The notes under the pieces are model-generated. The model saw only the letters and a list, made by a program, of their open reading frames with translations, made no database searches and was not told the DNA's origin. A stretch of 63,479 nucleotides of DNA from JAXLWB01 sp046328715 (GTDB lineage Bacteria; Chloroflexota; Anaerolineae; Caldilineales; Caldilineaceae). The translations under genes and the position numbers were made by a program. The stretch covers positions 1-63,479 of the forward strand of contig JAXLWB010000058.1 of NCBI GenBank assembly GCA_046328715.1. The letters run 5' to 3'. Each line of letters begins with the position of its first letter. Position 1 is the stretch's first letter. Shown here piece by piece: positions 9,102 to 17,507 of this stretch.

Positions 9102-9377
9102 ATGGCAAATTTGCGACAAAAAGTTCTTGTCCTCTATCTGGCCAATTCAGCACTCGACAGCCGGGTCAAAGGCTGGACAATGTATGATGGCACAGGCAAA
9201 GAACATCACACCACGGGTGATGGCGACGTTCCCCCCTACAAAACAGGGGTCGATGCACTGCGTGACGGCTGGCGCGTCATCCAGTTTCCTCAACTGAATC
9301 CGCCCTATCCCAACATGGAATACACCACATCGTTTCAGATGTATGAATTCATCTTTGAAAAATTGGAAGAAGTGTAA
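9102..9377 (+). CDS. Small conserved-looking hypothetical protein
   Basis: A 91-residue soluble protein starting MANLRQKVLVLYLANSALDS. It has a beta-strand-like N-terminus, a central polar region rich in Gly/His/Asp (GTGKEHHTTGDGD), the segment WRVIQFPQLNPPYP and an acidic C-terminal helix (FIFEKLEEV). No family is recognised and no membrane segment is present. The ribosome site is weak (GAAAGA). It precedes the dioxygenase gene with a tandem-unit hairpin in the gap, so joint transcription is possible. Confidence 0.6.
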   Translation: MANLRQKVLVLYLANSALDSRVKGWTMYDGTGKEHHTTGDGDVPPYKTGVDALRDGWRVIQFPQLNPPYPNMEYTTSFQMYEFIFEKLEEV

Positions 9378-9385
9378 ATTGATGA

Positions 9386-9484
9386 GTGAAACGTGATGGG
9401 TGAAGTGCAGATCTTCTATTTTCTACGCTTGACGATAGCAGAATGGAGAAATTTTGCACTTCACGCATCACGCATCACGTTTCA
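9386..9484. repeat. Intergenic hairpin of CGTGATG heptads
   Basis: The left arm at 9386-9409 (GTGAAACGTGATGGGTGAAG...) pairs with the right arm at 9455-9484 (TGCACTTCACGCATCACGCA...). The right arm carries one more CATCACG heptad than the left arm carries CGTGATG, so the arms differ by exactly one seven-base unit. It lies between the small hypothetical gene and the dioxygenase gene, mostly upstream of the chosen dioxygenase start. Confidence 0.65.
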
Positions 9485-9517
9485 ACCCTCACGTTTCAAA
9501 CGCAAAGGACACCTACC

Positions 9518-10396
9518 ATGTCAACAACCGTAGACAAGAAATATCTCCTGAACTCCAAGCAGATGGCATCGTTTGTGGCGCGCGGCTTTTTGCGCTTCGA
9601 CGAAATGGTTCCAAACGAGATCAACCAAGCCGTAATGAAAGAGATCGATATGGGGGGCATCAAAGCAGCCCCGGCTGGAACACCGCTGTCGCAATGTTAC
9701 CCGGCCCCTTCGGCAATCGGTGAGATGCTGCGCATGCCCGAAGTACAGGGCATCATTCAGAGCCTTGTCGGCCCCGATCCGCTCTTCGACCATCACGCCA
9801 TCCATGTGCGCCAGCCCAATGAAGACTCCGCTCAGGGCATGCATGGAGACTCGATCATCGACACCCGCGTCCACTTTGACGTCCAACTGATGTACTTCCC
9901 ACACGATGTGCCGCTGGAAATGGGTGGCACACTGCTCGTTCCAGGCAGCCACTTCCGCCGCATCAATGAGATGGACATCGCTCGCTATCAGAACTTTGTC
10001 GGACAGATCCCAATGGTCTGCAAGGCAGGATCGCTGTTGGCGCTGCATCATGGCATCTGGCATTGCGGTCGCCAGAACAAGACCAATCAGGTGCGCTACA
10101 TGTACAAGATCCGTCTCAACCCACGTGTGCGCCAACTGCGCTTGTGGAACACCGATGACCTGACTGCGGATGCTACCAAGCACAAACCGATCTTCACACG
10201 CGAGACCAACGCCGTCGAAGACATTCAGACCATCCTGGGCCGCCAAGAACCCTGGTTCGAAGACGCGGCAGGTCGCCTGGAAATTGTCAACCGTATCAAG
10301 CTGTGGCGTTTCCTCACCGGCGACAACAATTTCGACGTCCACTACTGGCTGACCCGCTTGGAGAACATGCCAGAGAATTTGAAGCTAGCTGCCTAA
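9518..10396 (+). CDS. Phytanoyl-CoA dioxygenase (PhyH) family Fe(II)/2-oxoglutarate enzyme
   Basis: A 292-residue protein with the double-stranded beta-helix signature of PhyH-like oxygenases. MHGDS supplies the His-x-Asp iron ligands, the distal His lies in HHGIWHCGRQN, and an Arg for 2-oxoglutarate follows in VRYMYKIRLNP. It should hydroxylate an unidentified small molecule using 2-oxoglutarate and oxygen. The start at 9518 follows AAAGGA at 8 nt; a longer frame from 9443 would run through the hairpin arm and is rejected. The stop codon coincides with the left end of a MITE-like element. Confidence 0.85.
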   Translation: MSTTVDKKYLLNSKQMASFVARGFLRFDEMVPNEINQAVMKEIDMGGIKAAPAGTPLSQCYPAPSAIGEMLRMPEVQGIIQSLVGPDPLFDHHAIHVRQPNEDSAQGMHGDSIIDTRVHFDVQLMYFPHDVPLEMGGTLLVPGSHFRRINEMDIARYQNFVGQIPMVCKAGSLLALHHGIWHCGRQNKTNQVRYMYKIRLNPRVRQLRLWNTDDLTADATKHKPIFTRETNAVEDIQTILGRQEPWFEDAAGRLEIVNRIKLWRFLTGDNNFDVHYWLTRLENMPENLKLAA

Positions 10397-10511
10397 TAGG
10401 CAACGCAGATAAACATAGCACTTTGTAGGGGCATCCGCTTGCCGGTGCCCAAGGGCGACCGCAAGGGTACGCCCCTACAAATGTGTCACCTCTATTTGCG
10501 GTGTCTATAAG
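10395..10511. mobile_element. MITE-like element, copy 1
   Basis: An approximately 117 bp non-coding element. The ends are imperfect inverted repeats (ATAGGCAACGCAGATAAA at the left; the complement of the right end reads ATAGACACCGCAAATAGA, 14 of 18 matching). The inside has a second inverted pair, GTAGGGGC at 10425-10432 and GCCCCTAC at 10471-10478, around GC-rich text. A near-identical copy in reverse orientation lies at 52752-52868. There is no coding capacity, so it would depend on a transposase elsewhere. The element starts within the stop codon of the PhyH gene. Confidence 0.7.
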
Positions 10512-10515
10512 AAAT

Positions 10516-10579
10516 GAGATTGGAGATTGGAGATTAGCGATTATCTCTACAATCGCTAATCTCTAATCTCTAGTCTCTC
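10516..10579. repeat. Intergenic hairpin of GGAGATT heptads
   Basis: The left arm 10516-10542 consists of three GAGATTG/GAGATTA heptads plus GCGATT. After an 8-nt loop the right arm 10551-10579 gives the complement (AATCGCTAATCTCTAATCTC...). It follows the MITE-like element directly and ends about 20 bp before the pyrophosphatase-like gene, so it would be in that gene's leader if the operon continues from PhyH. Confidence 0.65.
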
Positions 10580-10599
10580 ACCTCAGTAACAGTTTTCTA

Positions 10600-10974
10600 A
10601 TGAACCTGTTTGCCTCTACTAACCCAGCCTTCTGGCAGGCACTTGACACGTTGCTTGCTTCTAGCGAGATTGTTGTAGATCGCGCCAAAGGCACAGCGCA
10701 TCCGCGCATGCCAGAGTTGATTTACCCTTTGGACTATGGCTATTTGGCTGGGACAACTTCGGGCGATGGGCAGGGGATTGATGTCTGGATCGGTAAGTTA
10801 AGCGAGAAGCAGGTGACGGCTATTGGCTGTACCGTTGACCGTTACAAACGAGATGCAGAGCTCAAAGTACTTGTCGGATGTACAGAACAAGACGTTGCAA
10901 CCATTTCGCACTTTCTCAATCAGGTAGCAGGTCTGCCCTGTGTCATCATTAAACGAGGTGCCAATGACGATTGA
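10600..10974 (+). CDS. Short inorganic pyrophosphatase-like protein
   Basis: A 124-residue protein resembling the small branch of family I pyrophosphatases. PELIYPLDYGYLAGTTSGDGQGIDVWIG corresponds to the canonical YPxxYGYxPxTxxxDGDPLDV core. The family hydrolyses pyrophosphate with Mg2+. It is far shorter than the usual 170-220 residues, and the third acidic residue of the D-x-D-P-x-D loop is replaced (DGQGID), so it may act on another phosphoanhydride. It overlaps the next gene by 11 bp, which argues for translational coupling. Confidence 0.7.
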   Translation: MNLFASTNPAFWQALDTLLASSEIVVDRAKGTAHPRMPELIYPLDYGYLAGTTSGDGQGIDVWIGKLSEKQVTAIGCTVDRYKRDAELKVLVGCTEQDVATISHFLNQVAGLPCVIIKRGANDD

Positions 10975-11872
10975 TTTTGGCTATGTGTTGCCGGCTGGAC
11001 CACCCAAAGGGGAAATCGAGCGTTGGCTCCATGAGTTGGACGAGCTTGCACCACTGATCCAACCCTATTTCAAGGGGCTGTGGATGACCGATCACTTCTT
11101 CTGGGAGGATGATCCGACCTTTGAAGCCTGGACAGTGCTGGCTTTTTTGGCGGCCCGCTATCCACAATTTGAGATTGGTCCAGTGGTGCTTGGTCAGAGC
11201 TATCGTAATCCAGCACTGCTGGCCAAGATGGCAGCGACGCTGCAAACACTGTGCCAGGGACGTTTTGTGATGGGCATCGGTGCTGGCTGGAAAGAGGATG
11301 AATATCGCGGCTATGGCTATCCCTTCCCACGCGCTGGCATCCGCCTCGAACAACTGGAGGATACGCTTGAGATCTTGCAGCGGCTCTGGAAAGAAGCCGG
11401 TCCGGTCACTTATCAGGGCAAACATTATCAGCTTGACCGTGCCTGGTGCGAACCCAAGCCAAAGCCGATACCGCCGATCATGGTCGGTGGCGGCGGCGAG
11501 AAGACAATGAGGTTAGCCGCACGCTTTGGCGACTGGTGGAGCCTCTACGATGCCGACGTAGAAACCTATCGCGAGCGTGTGTCCGTTCTCCATCGTCACT
11601 GCGAAACGATTGGACGCGATCCGGCAACGATCCGCAAGACGTGGTTTGGACGCATGGCAGTCGCACAAAGTGAAGAAGCTGCCCTGGCCTTGAGCAATGG
11701 CCGCTGGACACGCCGAAATGCGATTGTCGGCTCACCGCAACAGGTGATTGAAACCATCCAGCAGCTCGCCGAGCTCGGTTGCGACTACTTTCAGGTGGAC
11801 GTGTTGCAACTGACCGATCCAGAGATTCGCAAACTCGTCTTCATGGAAGTACTCGAAAAAATAACACGCTGA
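10964..11872 (+). CDS. LLM-class (luciferase-like) flavin/F420-dependent oxidoreductase
   Basis: A 302-residue TIM-barrel oxidoreductase of the bacterial-luciferase superfamily. The N-terminal DFGYVLPAG strand, TDHFFW, LGQSYRNPALLAKMAATLQTLCQGRFVMGIGAGWKEDEYRGYG and PIMVGGGGEKTMRLAARFGDWW are standard family landmarks for binding FMN or F420. The substrate is unknown. The start at 10964 (MTIDFGYV) has GAGGTG just upstream inside the previous gene; the alternative start at 10940 adds eight residues. Confidence 0.85.
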   Translation: MTIDFGYVLPAGPPKGEIERWLHELDELAPLIQPYFKGLWMTDHFFWEDDPTFEAWTVLAFLAARYPQFEIGPVVLGQSYRNPALLAKMAATLQTLCQGRFVMGIGAGWKEDEYRGYGYPFPRAGIRLEQLEDTLEILQRLWKEAGPVTYQGKHYQLDRAWCEPKPKPIPPIMVGGGGEKTMRLAARFGDWWSLYDADVETYRERVSVLHRHCETIGRDPATIRKTWFGRMAVAQSEEAALALSNGRWTRRNAIVGSPQQVIETIQQLAELGCDYFQVDVLQLTDPEIRKLVFMEVLEKITR

Positions 11873-11894
11873 ACCCTTACTCCGACAGGTTAAA

Positions 11895-12728
11895 ATGCAA
11901 CCTACCCTTCTTTGGCAACGACTCCAACAACAACTTCAGCAGCAGATCGATCTTTTCCCTGGCGTGGCTGGGATTGCAGTGAAGGATCTGACCGACGGCA
12001 ACACGATTTCACTCAACGCCGATGAGATCTTTCCCACAGCCTCTACGATTAAAATTCAGATTCTGCTCCAACTTTTGGTGCGGGCTGCGGCAGGTGAAGT
12101 GGATCTAGAACAGCGGATTGTGGTTGATCCTGCACAACTCGTGCTCGGCAGCGGCGTACTGAGCTACCTGGATGGACCAGTTGAACTCACCCTGCGCAAT
12201 ATTGCCAACTTGATGATCATGGTCTCCGACAACACCGCCACCAATATCTGTCTAGAGCAAGCAGGTTTGGAAGCCACCAATCAACTTCTGCGCCAACTGA
12301 ACTTGACGCAAACCGTAGTGCGGCGCAAAATGATGGACCATCTCGCCGCCGTACGCGAACAAGAGAATGTCTCCACGCCTGGTGAGTTGGTTGCGATTTT
12401 GGAAGCACTGTATAATGGAAAGCCCGATCCAAGTGTAGCAGAAGCGTGCCTGACGATACTCAAAAAACCCAAACAAGGCTTCATCGACAAAGCGTTGCCC
12501 GAGAATATCGCCTGCGCCAATAAACCCGGCTGGGTCGATCGGGCGATGTGCGATGCGGGATTGGTCTATCTACCGCGGCGACCTTATATTCTTGCGATCA
12601 TGACCAAGCATGGGATGTGCGACAAGTTAGAACAAGAAGCCTTCATTGTCAACTGTACCCGAATTATCCACGAAACCATGGCATCACTTGACCGCAGCAA
12701 CCAATTTGGCCGCAGTGTTTACGAGTAG
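11895..12728 (+). CDS. Class A beta-lactamase-fold serine hydrolase
   Basis: A 277-residue protein with the full set of class A landmarks: S50-T-I-K53 (SxxK), S111-D-N113 (SDN), an omega-loop-like E154-Q-E-N157 (ExxN) and a KPG in place of KTG (ANKPGWVD). These suggest an acyl-enzyme serine hydrolase of the Beta-lactamase2 group. No signal peptide is visible, so it appears cytoplasmic, which is unusual for a true beta-lactamase and hints at a metabolic amidase/esterase role. It follows the oxidoreductase by 22 bp in the same direction and precedes a cell-wall deacetylase by 23 bp. Confidence 0.78.
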   Translation: MQPTLLWQRLQQQLQQQIDLFPGVAGIAVKDLTDGNTISLNADEIFPTASTIKIQILLQLLVRAAAGEVDLEQRIVVDPAQLVLGSGVLSYLDGPVELTLRNIANLMIMVSDNTATNICLEQAGLEATNQLLRQLNLTQTVVRRKMMDHLAAVREQENVSTPGELVAILEALYNGKPDPSVAEACLTILKKPKQGFIDKALPENIACANKPGWVDRAMCDAGLVYLPRRPYILAIMTKHGMCDKLEQEAFIVNCTRIIHETMASLDRSNQFGRSVYE

Positions 12729-12751
12729 AACAGTAAGCGGAGGAAGCACTG

Positions 12752-13774
12752 TTGAACAACCGTAGTTTGACTCTCCCTGTTCTTGCGCTGATGCCGCTGC
12801 TTGCCCTGGGCGTTTGGCTTTTGCGGCCCAAGTTGCTCAACAATGTGCAGACTGACAACGTTTCCATCACTGCTGCCTCTAACTCGCCTACAACATTGAG
12901 CGAGACGCTATCAATCAGCGACTCCACTGCCCTACAAATCGCTTCCCAGCCCTCCGTATCACTACACGAATCATACTGTTTGTTACCCGATGAAACCGTT
13001 TGGGACGTGAGCCAGCGCTCTAATGTGACCGTCGAAGCAATCAATGCGCTCAACCCCAAATTTACTGGCTTTGCCGGAAGTGCGCTTCATCTCCCTCCAG
13101 GAAGCGTTGCGCCCGACGCCTGGTCTGAGCCGATGCCAGCCTACGAGGGAATGGATGAGTTACCTTTTGGCGTTTCTGGCTACTTTATCGGTGCCGACAA
13201 TCGGCGTAAGCGGGTCTCGCTTACCTTCGACATCGGTTATATGCCTGAAAACGAAGCATTGATGAAATTGCTGGTCGCCCATCACATCAAGGCTACTTTC
13301 TTTGTGATTGGGACGGCCATGGATAAGCGACCGGATGTGGTCCAAGCATTGGTTGGGTACGGCCAGGAATTGGCCAATCACTCGTGGACGCACGACTACA
13401 TGCAATATATGGACGAAGCGGGTGTACTCGACGAGCTGCGCAAGACCGAAGCTGCGGTCAAAGTCGCATACCCAGAAGCGACGACCAAGCCTTTTTTCCG
13501 AGCGCCCTTTGGTGCTATCACACCCGAAATGGTGCAGATTGCCAAGCAGGAAGGCTACTACACGATTGGCTGGACGATTGATAGCGGCGATTGGGTACCT
13601 GGCATCACGCCGGACGAGATCTATACCCGTGTCACCAATAGCATTTGTCCCGGTGCCATTGTCGTGATGCACGATGCCAACCTGCCCAGTTTCAAAGCCC
13701 TCCCACGCATTTTGGACTATCTGGAAGAGCAACAATACGAGGTTGTCCCCCTTTCGACACTCTTGTTCTCCTAG
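12752..13774 (+). CDS. LysM-containing polysaccharide (NodB) deacetylase
   Basis: A 340-residue membrane-anchored or secreted protein: a hydrophobic N-terminus (7-25), a LysM glycan-binding domain (about 74-117) and a NodB deacetylase domain (about 150-335). The second NodB motif H210-SWT-H214 is intact, but the first motif reads TFD160-I-G instead of TFDDG, so one metal-binding Asp is Ile. It likely removes acetyl groups from peptidoglycan or another N-acetylated glycan outside the cell. The start is TTG, supported by a strong GCGGAGGAAG site. Co-directional with the beta-lactamase-fold gene. Confidence 0.82.
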   Translation: MNNRSLTLPVLALMPLLALGVWLLRPKLLNNVQTDNVSITAASNSPTTLSETLSISDSTALQIASQPSVSLHESYCLLPDETVWDVSQRSNVTVEAINALNPKFTGFAGSALHLPPGSVAPDAWSEPMPAYEGMDELPFGVSGYFIGADNRRKRVSLTFDIGYMPENEALMKLLVAHHIKATFFVIGTAMDKRPDVVQALVGYGQELANHSWTHDYMQYMDEAGVLDELRKTEAAVKVAYPEATTKPFFRAPFGAITPEMVQIAKQEGYYTIGWTIDSGDWVPGITPDEIYTRVTNSICPGAIVVMHDANLPSFKALPRILDYLEEQQYEVVPLSTLLFS

Positions 13775-13819
13775 TCCCGTAGGGACAGTGATTTGAATCA
13801 TCTACCTTCTTAACCGCTC

Positions 13820-16009
13820 ATGACCACAAAACTTGATCAAACCCGTGAATTATTTGATGACCTGGTGCGCGATGCGTTAGGCATTCTCCTTCCTGCGATC
13901 AGCGTGCTGGTCTGGATCTGGGCAAGCTACGTTGCCCTCTTTGACCAGGTGCGGGTTTGGTATGGCTTTAGCGGCGTTGGCCTGTTGCTGCTCGTGCTGA
14001 TGGCGCATGCACAATTCAGCAACAAGCAGCTACATGTGAGCGTACTCACCTTCCTCTTTGGTATTACCGCTATCGTAACGGTCGCTGTTTTTGGCTATGC
14101 GAATTCAACGAGCCTCATTCTCTTTTCACAGGTCATTTTGCTGGCAGCAGTGCTCTCCAGTCCACGAGGCATGTGGATCGTTGCTACGTTGATCGCCATT
14201 CTCACGCTGCTTTGTGGGATGAAACTTGGCTTGCCCTGGGAGGAACTGCGTTGGCCCTTAGCCCTGCTCGGAATCACGGCGCTAACCGCAGCACTGGGTG
14301 CACGACGCCTCTTTACTGCACTGGAGTGGGCGCTCACACTCGCCAACCAAGCACAGAACAATGCCGAAGAGGCACGCGCTCATCGCTCTGAATTGCAGCG
14401 AGCGCTACAAAGTCTCGATATTGCCCTATCACGTTTGGAGCGGGCCAACCGTACTTTAGCCTTTGCACAAGAGGCAGCCGAGAAGGCCTACCGTTTCAAG
14501 TCGGACTTTGTGGCCAATGTCAGCCACGAATTACGCACACCGCTCAATCTGATCATTGGCTTTAGCGAGATGATGACCACAGCACCGGAAAGCTACGGCG
14601 GTGTGCCGCTGCCCAGGGAATACCGGGGCGACATGTTGGCCACCTATCGCAGCGCCCGCCATCTGCTCGATTTGATCAACGATGTGCTCGATCTTTCGCA
14701 GATTGAATCGGGGCGGATGGCGATCTACAAGGAGCAGGTGGTCTTGCAAGAGGTGATCGGTGAAACGGTCGAGATTGTGCGTGGACTGGCCGAAGCGCGC
14801 AAGCTTGAGTTGCAGGTTAATCTGCCAGCGACACCGATTCTTATAGAGTTGGATCGCATCCGGATTCGCCAGGTGCTGCTTAACTTGCTCACCAATGCGA
14901 TGCGTTATACGCAGCAAGGTTGGGTGCGTATCGGCGCCAGTGTACAAGCTGAGGAAGTTACGCTGACTGTTGCCGATAGTGGACGTGGCATTGCACCCGA
15001 TAAGCTAGACCGTGCCTTTGAGACCTTTGATCGGCTAGACGAAGAGCCACTCAAAGAGGGCAGCGGTTTGGGGCTGGCCATCAGCAAAAAATTTGTCGAG
15101 CTGCATGAAGGACGGATGTGGATTGATAGTGAAGTGGGCAAAGGGACGAACGTTTCTTTCACGCTCAAGTTGCCGCATGACGAGTTACATCCGTCAGCGA
15201 CCGTGCTACACATCTCGCGCCCACTTCGCTACAACGTTGATAAGCCCACGGTCCTGGTGTTACACGACGATCCACGAGCTGCGGAGTTATTGCGTCGCCA
15301 TATTGCCGCTTGCAACTTTGCCGAAAGCAGCACGCTAGCTGAAGCAATGGCCTTCGTCCAGAAAACGCTGCCCCAAGCGCTGCTCTGCGATGTCAATGCG
15401 CTCCCTCAATGGCAAAGTTGGCGCAATGCCCTGCCCGCCTTTGCCCACATTCCCCTACTCAGTTGCCCACTGCCCAGTATGCGCCATTTGGGCACGCTAA
15501 TGGGAGCGAGCGACTATCTACCCAAGCCGGTGAGCCGTAATGACCTGGCGGCGGCGCTGCAACGACTTCCGCATCCTGTGCAAACGGTGCTGGTCATCGA
15601 CGATGATCCGCATATCGTACGCCTGATCAGCCGCATGTTACGTTCGATCAGTGCCTCGATCCGGGTATTGGAGGCATTTGGAGGCGAAGAAGGGTTGGAA
15701 GTTGCCAAGAGTCAACATCCGGATGCCGTCTTTGTCGATCTGATGATGCCAGGCATGAGTGGCCGTACATTTTTAGAGGCAATGCATCAGGAGCAGACCT
15801 TGCACCCGATCCCGATCATCGTCGTCTCGGTGCGCAGTGTGGAACAGGAAAGCTCACCCCTGATTGGAGAGTTACATCTTCAGCGAGATTCCGGCTTTTC
15901 GCTCAGTGAAATGCTCGCTTTACTTCAATCGCTCTTGACAACGCTTACCCAAGCGGATGCAATGTCCCCAACCAACGCTGCAGCACTTCTAGCAGTTGCG
16001 GCTGACTGA
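13820..16009 (+). CDS. Membrane hybrid histidine kinase with two receiver domains
   Basis: A 729-residue sensor. About six transmembrane helices (20-165) without a large extracellular domain are followed by a coiled coil, a HisKA domain with H236 in VSHELRTPLN, a HATPase_c domain (DSGRGIAP, GSGLGLAI) and two tandem CheY-like receivers. The first receiver (from about 475) is divergent but keeps LCDVN and DYLPKP. The second (from about 590) is canonical, with VIDDDPH and VFVDLMMPG. It should autophosphorylate and relay phosphate internally or to another protein. The last 65 bp overlap the convergent response-regulator gene. Confidence 0.88.
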   Translation: MTTKLDQTRELFDDLVRDALGILLPAISVLVWIWASYVALFDQVRVWYGFSGVGLLLLVLMAHAQFSNKQLHVSVLTFLFGITAIVTVAVFGYANSTSLILFSQVILLAAVLSSPRGMWIVATLIAILTLLCGMKLGLPWEELRWPLALLGITALTAALGARRLFTALEWALTLANQAQNNAEEARAHRSELQRALQSLDIALSRLERANRTLAFAQEAAEKAYRFKSDFVANVSHELRTPLNLIIGFSEMMTTAPESYGGVPLPREYRGDMLATYRSARHLLDLINDVLDLSQIESGRMAIYKEQVVLQEVIGETVEIVRGLAEARKLELQVNLPATPILIELDRIRIRQVLLNLLTNAMRYTQQGWVRIGASVQAEEVTLTVADSGRGIAPDKLDRAFETFDRLDEEPLKEGSGLGLAISKKFVELHEGRMWIDSEVGKGTNVSFTLKLPHDELHPSATVLHISRPLRYNVDKPTVLVLHDDPRAAELLRRHIAACNFAESSTLAEAMAFVQKTLPQALLCDVNALPQWQSWRNALPAFAHIPLLSCPLPSMRHLGTLMGASDYLPKPVSRNDLAAALQRLPHPVQTVLVIDDDPHIVRLISRMLRSISASIRVLEAFGGEEGLEVAKSQHPDAVFVDLMMPGMSGRTFLEAMHQEQTLHPIPIIVVSVRSVEQESSPLIGELHLQRDSGFSLSEMLALLQSLLTTLTQADAMSPTNAAALLAVAAD

Positions 16010-17174
16010 CTGGTTTACAGATGTAATCGTTCGCTCCTAACGAGAGTGCCAGCGAACGCTCTTTGAGTACCGAACAGATGACAACCGGTATTTTACTCGT
16101 ATGCTCGTTGCTACGCAGGGCTTGCAATACATCCCAGCCATCGGCATAGGGCATCATCATGTCCAGCACAACCAGCGCAGGCTGGATTTTGCACACCAGA
16201 TCGAACGCATCGCGGCTGCCGCTGGTGCTGACCACATTGATTCGATGCCCGGCCAAGTAGCGGCGAAAAAGTGTGAGCAGATCTTCATTGTCATCTACGA
16301 TCAGGATACAGGGAGCATTTTCGGCTTGAAGTGGATGGGGCAGATAGATGGAGGCAACCCAAGCTTGAGGTTCATGCTGGACGGTAAGTCTGCCCTGCTG
16401 CGCTTCGAGCAGCGTTTGTACAACATCTGACTCCTCTATCCAGCGATTCAACATAGACGAGTACTCAGTTGGCAAGGCAATAAGCGAAAGCGCAATCTCA
16501 GCGTCAACCTCTTCGCCGCTGACTCGAATCGCTCCACCATCGGCCAGCAGGTCAAGTGCATAGCTGAGCAAGATAATCAGCGACTGGCGCAGAAGGGTAC
16601 GATCAGCTTGTGCTTGCAGATCGTGCGCTAGGGCCAATTCGATGCGGGTTGTCTTCTCCAGCAGACGCCGATTGAGCAAGTTGCAAACGCCTTCAAAGAG
16701 GTTGTGTAGCCGAATTGCCTCCAGATGAACGTCGCCATGCAGCTTTTCCAGTTCTAGAGTCGGGGAAGCGGACTCTGTTTGGACCAGGGCCGACAAGCCA
16801 CGCTGCACATTTTCTGCGCCAATCCGATCCCAGAGTTGGCTGGCGATAGCCTCAATGCCCTTGCTGTATTCGCGGTAGGTTTGGCGGCGGCTCAGTGCCA
16901 GTTTTTGCTCGATCTCTTCCATCGCCAATCCATCGACACAACGATAGGAGAGGATAGCATAGGCGCGGACACTCTCGCTCGGCGAATGGTCCTGCGGGCG
17001 TAGTTGTTCGATGGCATCCAGCAGGGTACGACGTAGCATCTGTGAACGAGTCGTATTGTCGGAAGGTCCATTGTGAACGAGCAGATAGCCAAGCGGATGG
17101 TTTTGTAAAAAGGCGTTATCGTAGAGATGGGTGAGCGCGCTGCGCACAAAGTGGGTGAATTCGCTGGTTGGCAT
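15945..17174 (-). CDS. Response regulator with C-terminal receiver and degenerate kinase-like middle
   Basis: A 409-residue protein. Residues about 1-130 contain a winged-helix-like segment (LSYRCVDGLAMEEIEQKLALSRRQTYREYSKGI) resembling sigma-70 region 4. The middle (about 140-280) looks like a HisKA/HATPase relic (LAHDLQAQADRTLLRQSLIILLSYALDLLADGGAIRV) without the phospho-His or the G boxes. The C-terminal receiver has ILIVDDNED, phospho-acceptor Asp in VVLDMMMP and the final K-P. It is encoded tail-to-tail with the hybrid kinase, overlapping it by 65 bp, which suggests a cognate pair. I infer DNA binding by the N-terminal part. Confidence 0.75.
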   Translation of the reverse strand: MPTSEFTHFVRSALTHLYDNAFLQNHPLGYLLVHNGPSDNTTRSQMLRRTLLDAIEQLRPQDHSPSESVRAYAILSYRCVDGLAMEEIEQKLALSRRQTYREYSKGIEAIASQLWDRIGAENVQRGLSALVQTESASPTLELEKLHGDVHLEAIRLHNLFEGVCNLLNRRLLEKTTRIELALAHDLQAQADRTLLRQSLIILLSYALDLLADGGAIRVSGEEVDAEIALSLIALPTEYSSMLNRWIEESDVVQTLLEAQQGRLTVQHEPQAWVASIYLPHPLQAENAPCILIVDDNEDLLTLFRRYLAGHRINVVSTSGSRDAFDLVCKIQPALVVLDMMMPYADGWDVLQALRSNEHTSKIPVVICSVLKERSLALSLGANDYICKPVSQPQLLEVLQRWLGTLHPLG

Positions 17175-17192
17175 GCAAATGGATGGAGCAAA

Positions 17193-17498
17193 TCACGCAT
17201 GTGCTGGTTGCACATGTAGTTTCAAACCCAGTGCAGTAACAACTTTCAGTATTGTTGCAAATTCCGGATTGCCGGAAGGAGAGAGTGCCTTATACAGGCT
17301 TTCACGTCCCAATCCGGCGTCACGAGCAATTTGGGACATACCTTTTGCACGCGCAATATCTCCAAGTGCAGCGACAATTAATACAGGATCTCCACTCTCC
17401 AATGCAGCGTCCAAGTATGCAGCCATATCTTCTTCGCTTTCCAGATGTTCGGCTACATCCCATTTTGCATAGACATCAGTTTGACGTACTTCTATCAT
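17193..17498 (-). CDS. Orphan addiction-module antidote-like HTH protein
   Basis: A 101-residue protein matching the probable addiction-module antidote pattern (HigA-like): SEEDMAAYLDAALESGDP, ALGDIARAKGMSQIARDAGLGRESLYKALSPSGNPEFATILKVVTALGL. These are DNA-binding antitoxins normally encoded just after a RelE/HigB-type toxin. No toxin frame exists in the 190 bp upstream or in the following gene, so it appears to be an orphan. The ATG at 17498 is preferred; a TTG-initiated extension of nine residues runs through a palindrome that could be its own operator. Confidence 0.75.
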   Translation of the reverse strand: MIEVRQTDVYAKWDVAEHLESEEDMAAYLDAALESGDPVLIVAALGDIARAKGMSQIARDAGLGRESLYKALSPSGNPEFATILKVVTALGLKLHVQPAHA

Positions 17499-17507
17499 AA
17501 CAACATA

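Noticed and set aside
9443..9517. Longer N-terminus of the PhyH protein
   Set aside because: It would translate the hairpin arm (repeated HHVS/THHV text); the start at 9518 has the better ribosome site and family fit.
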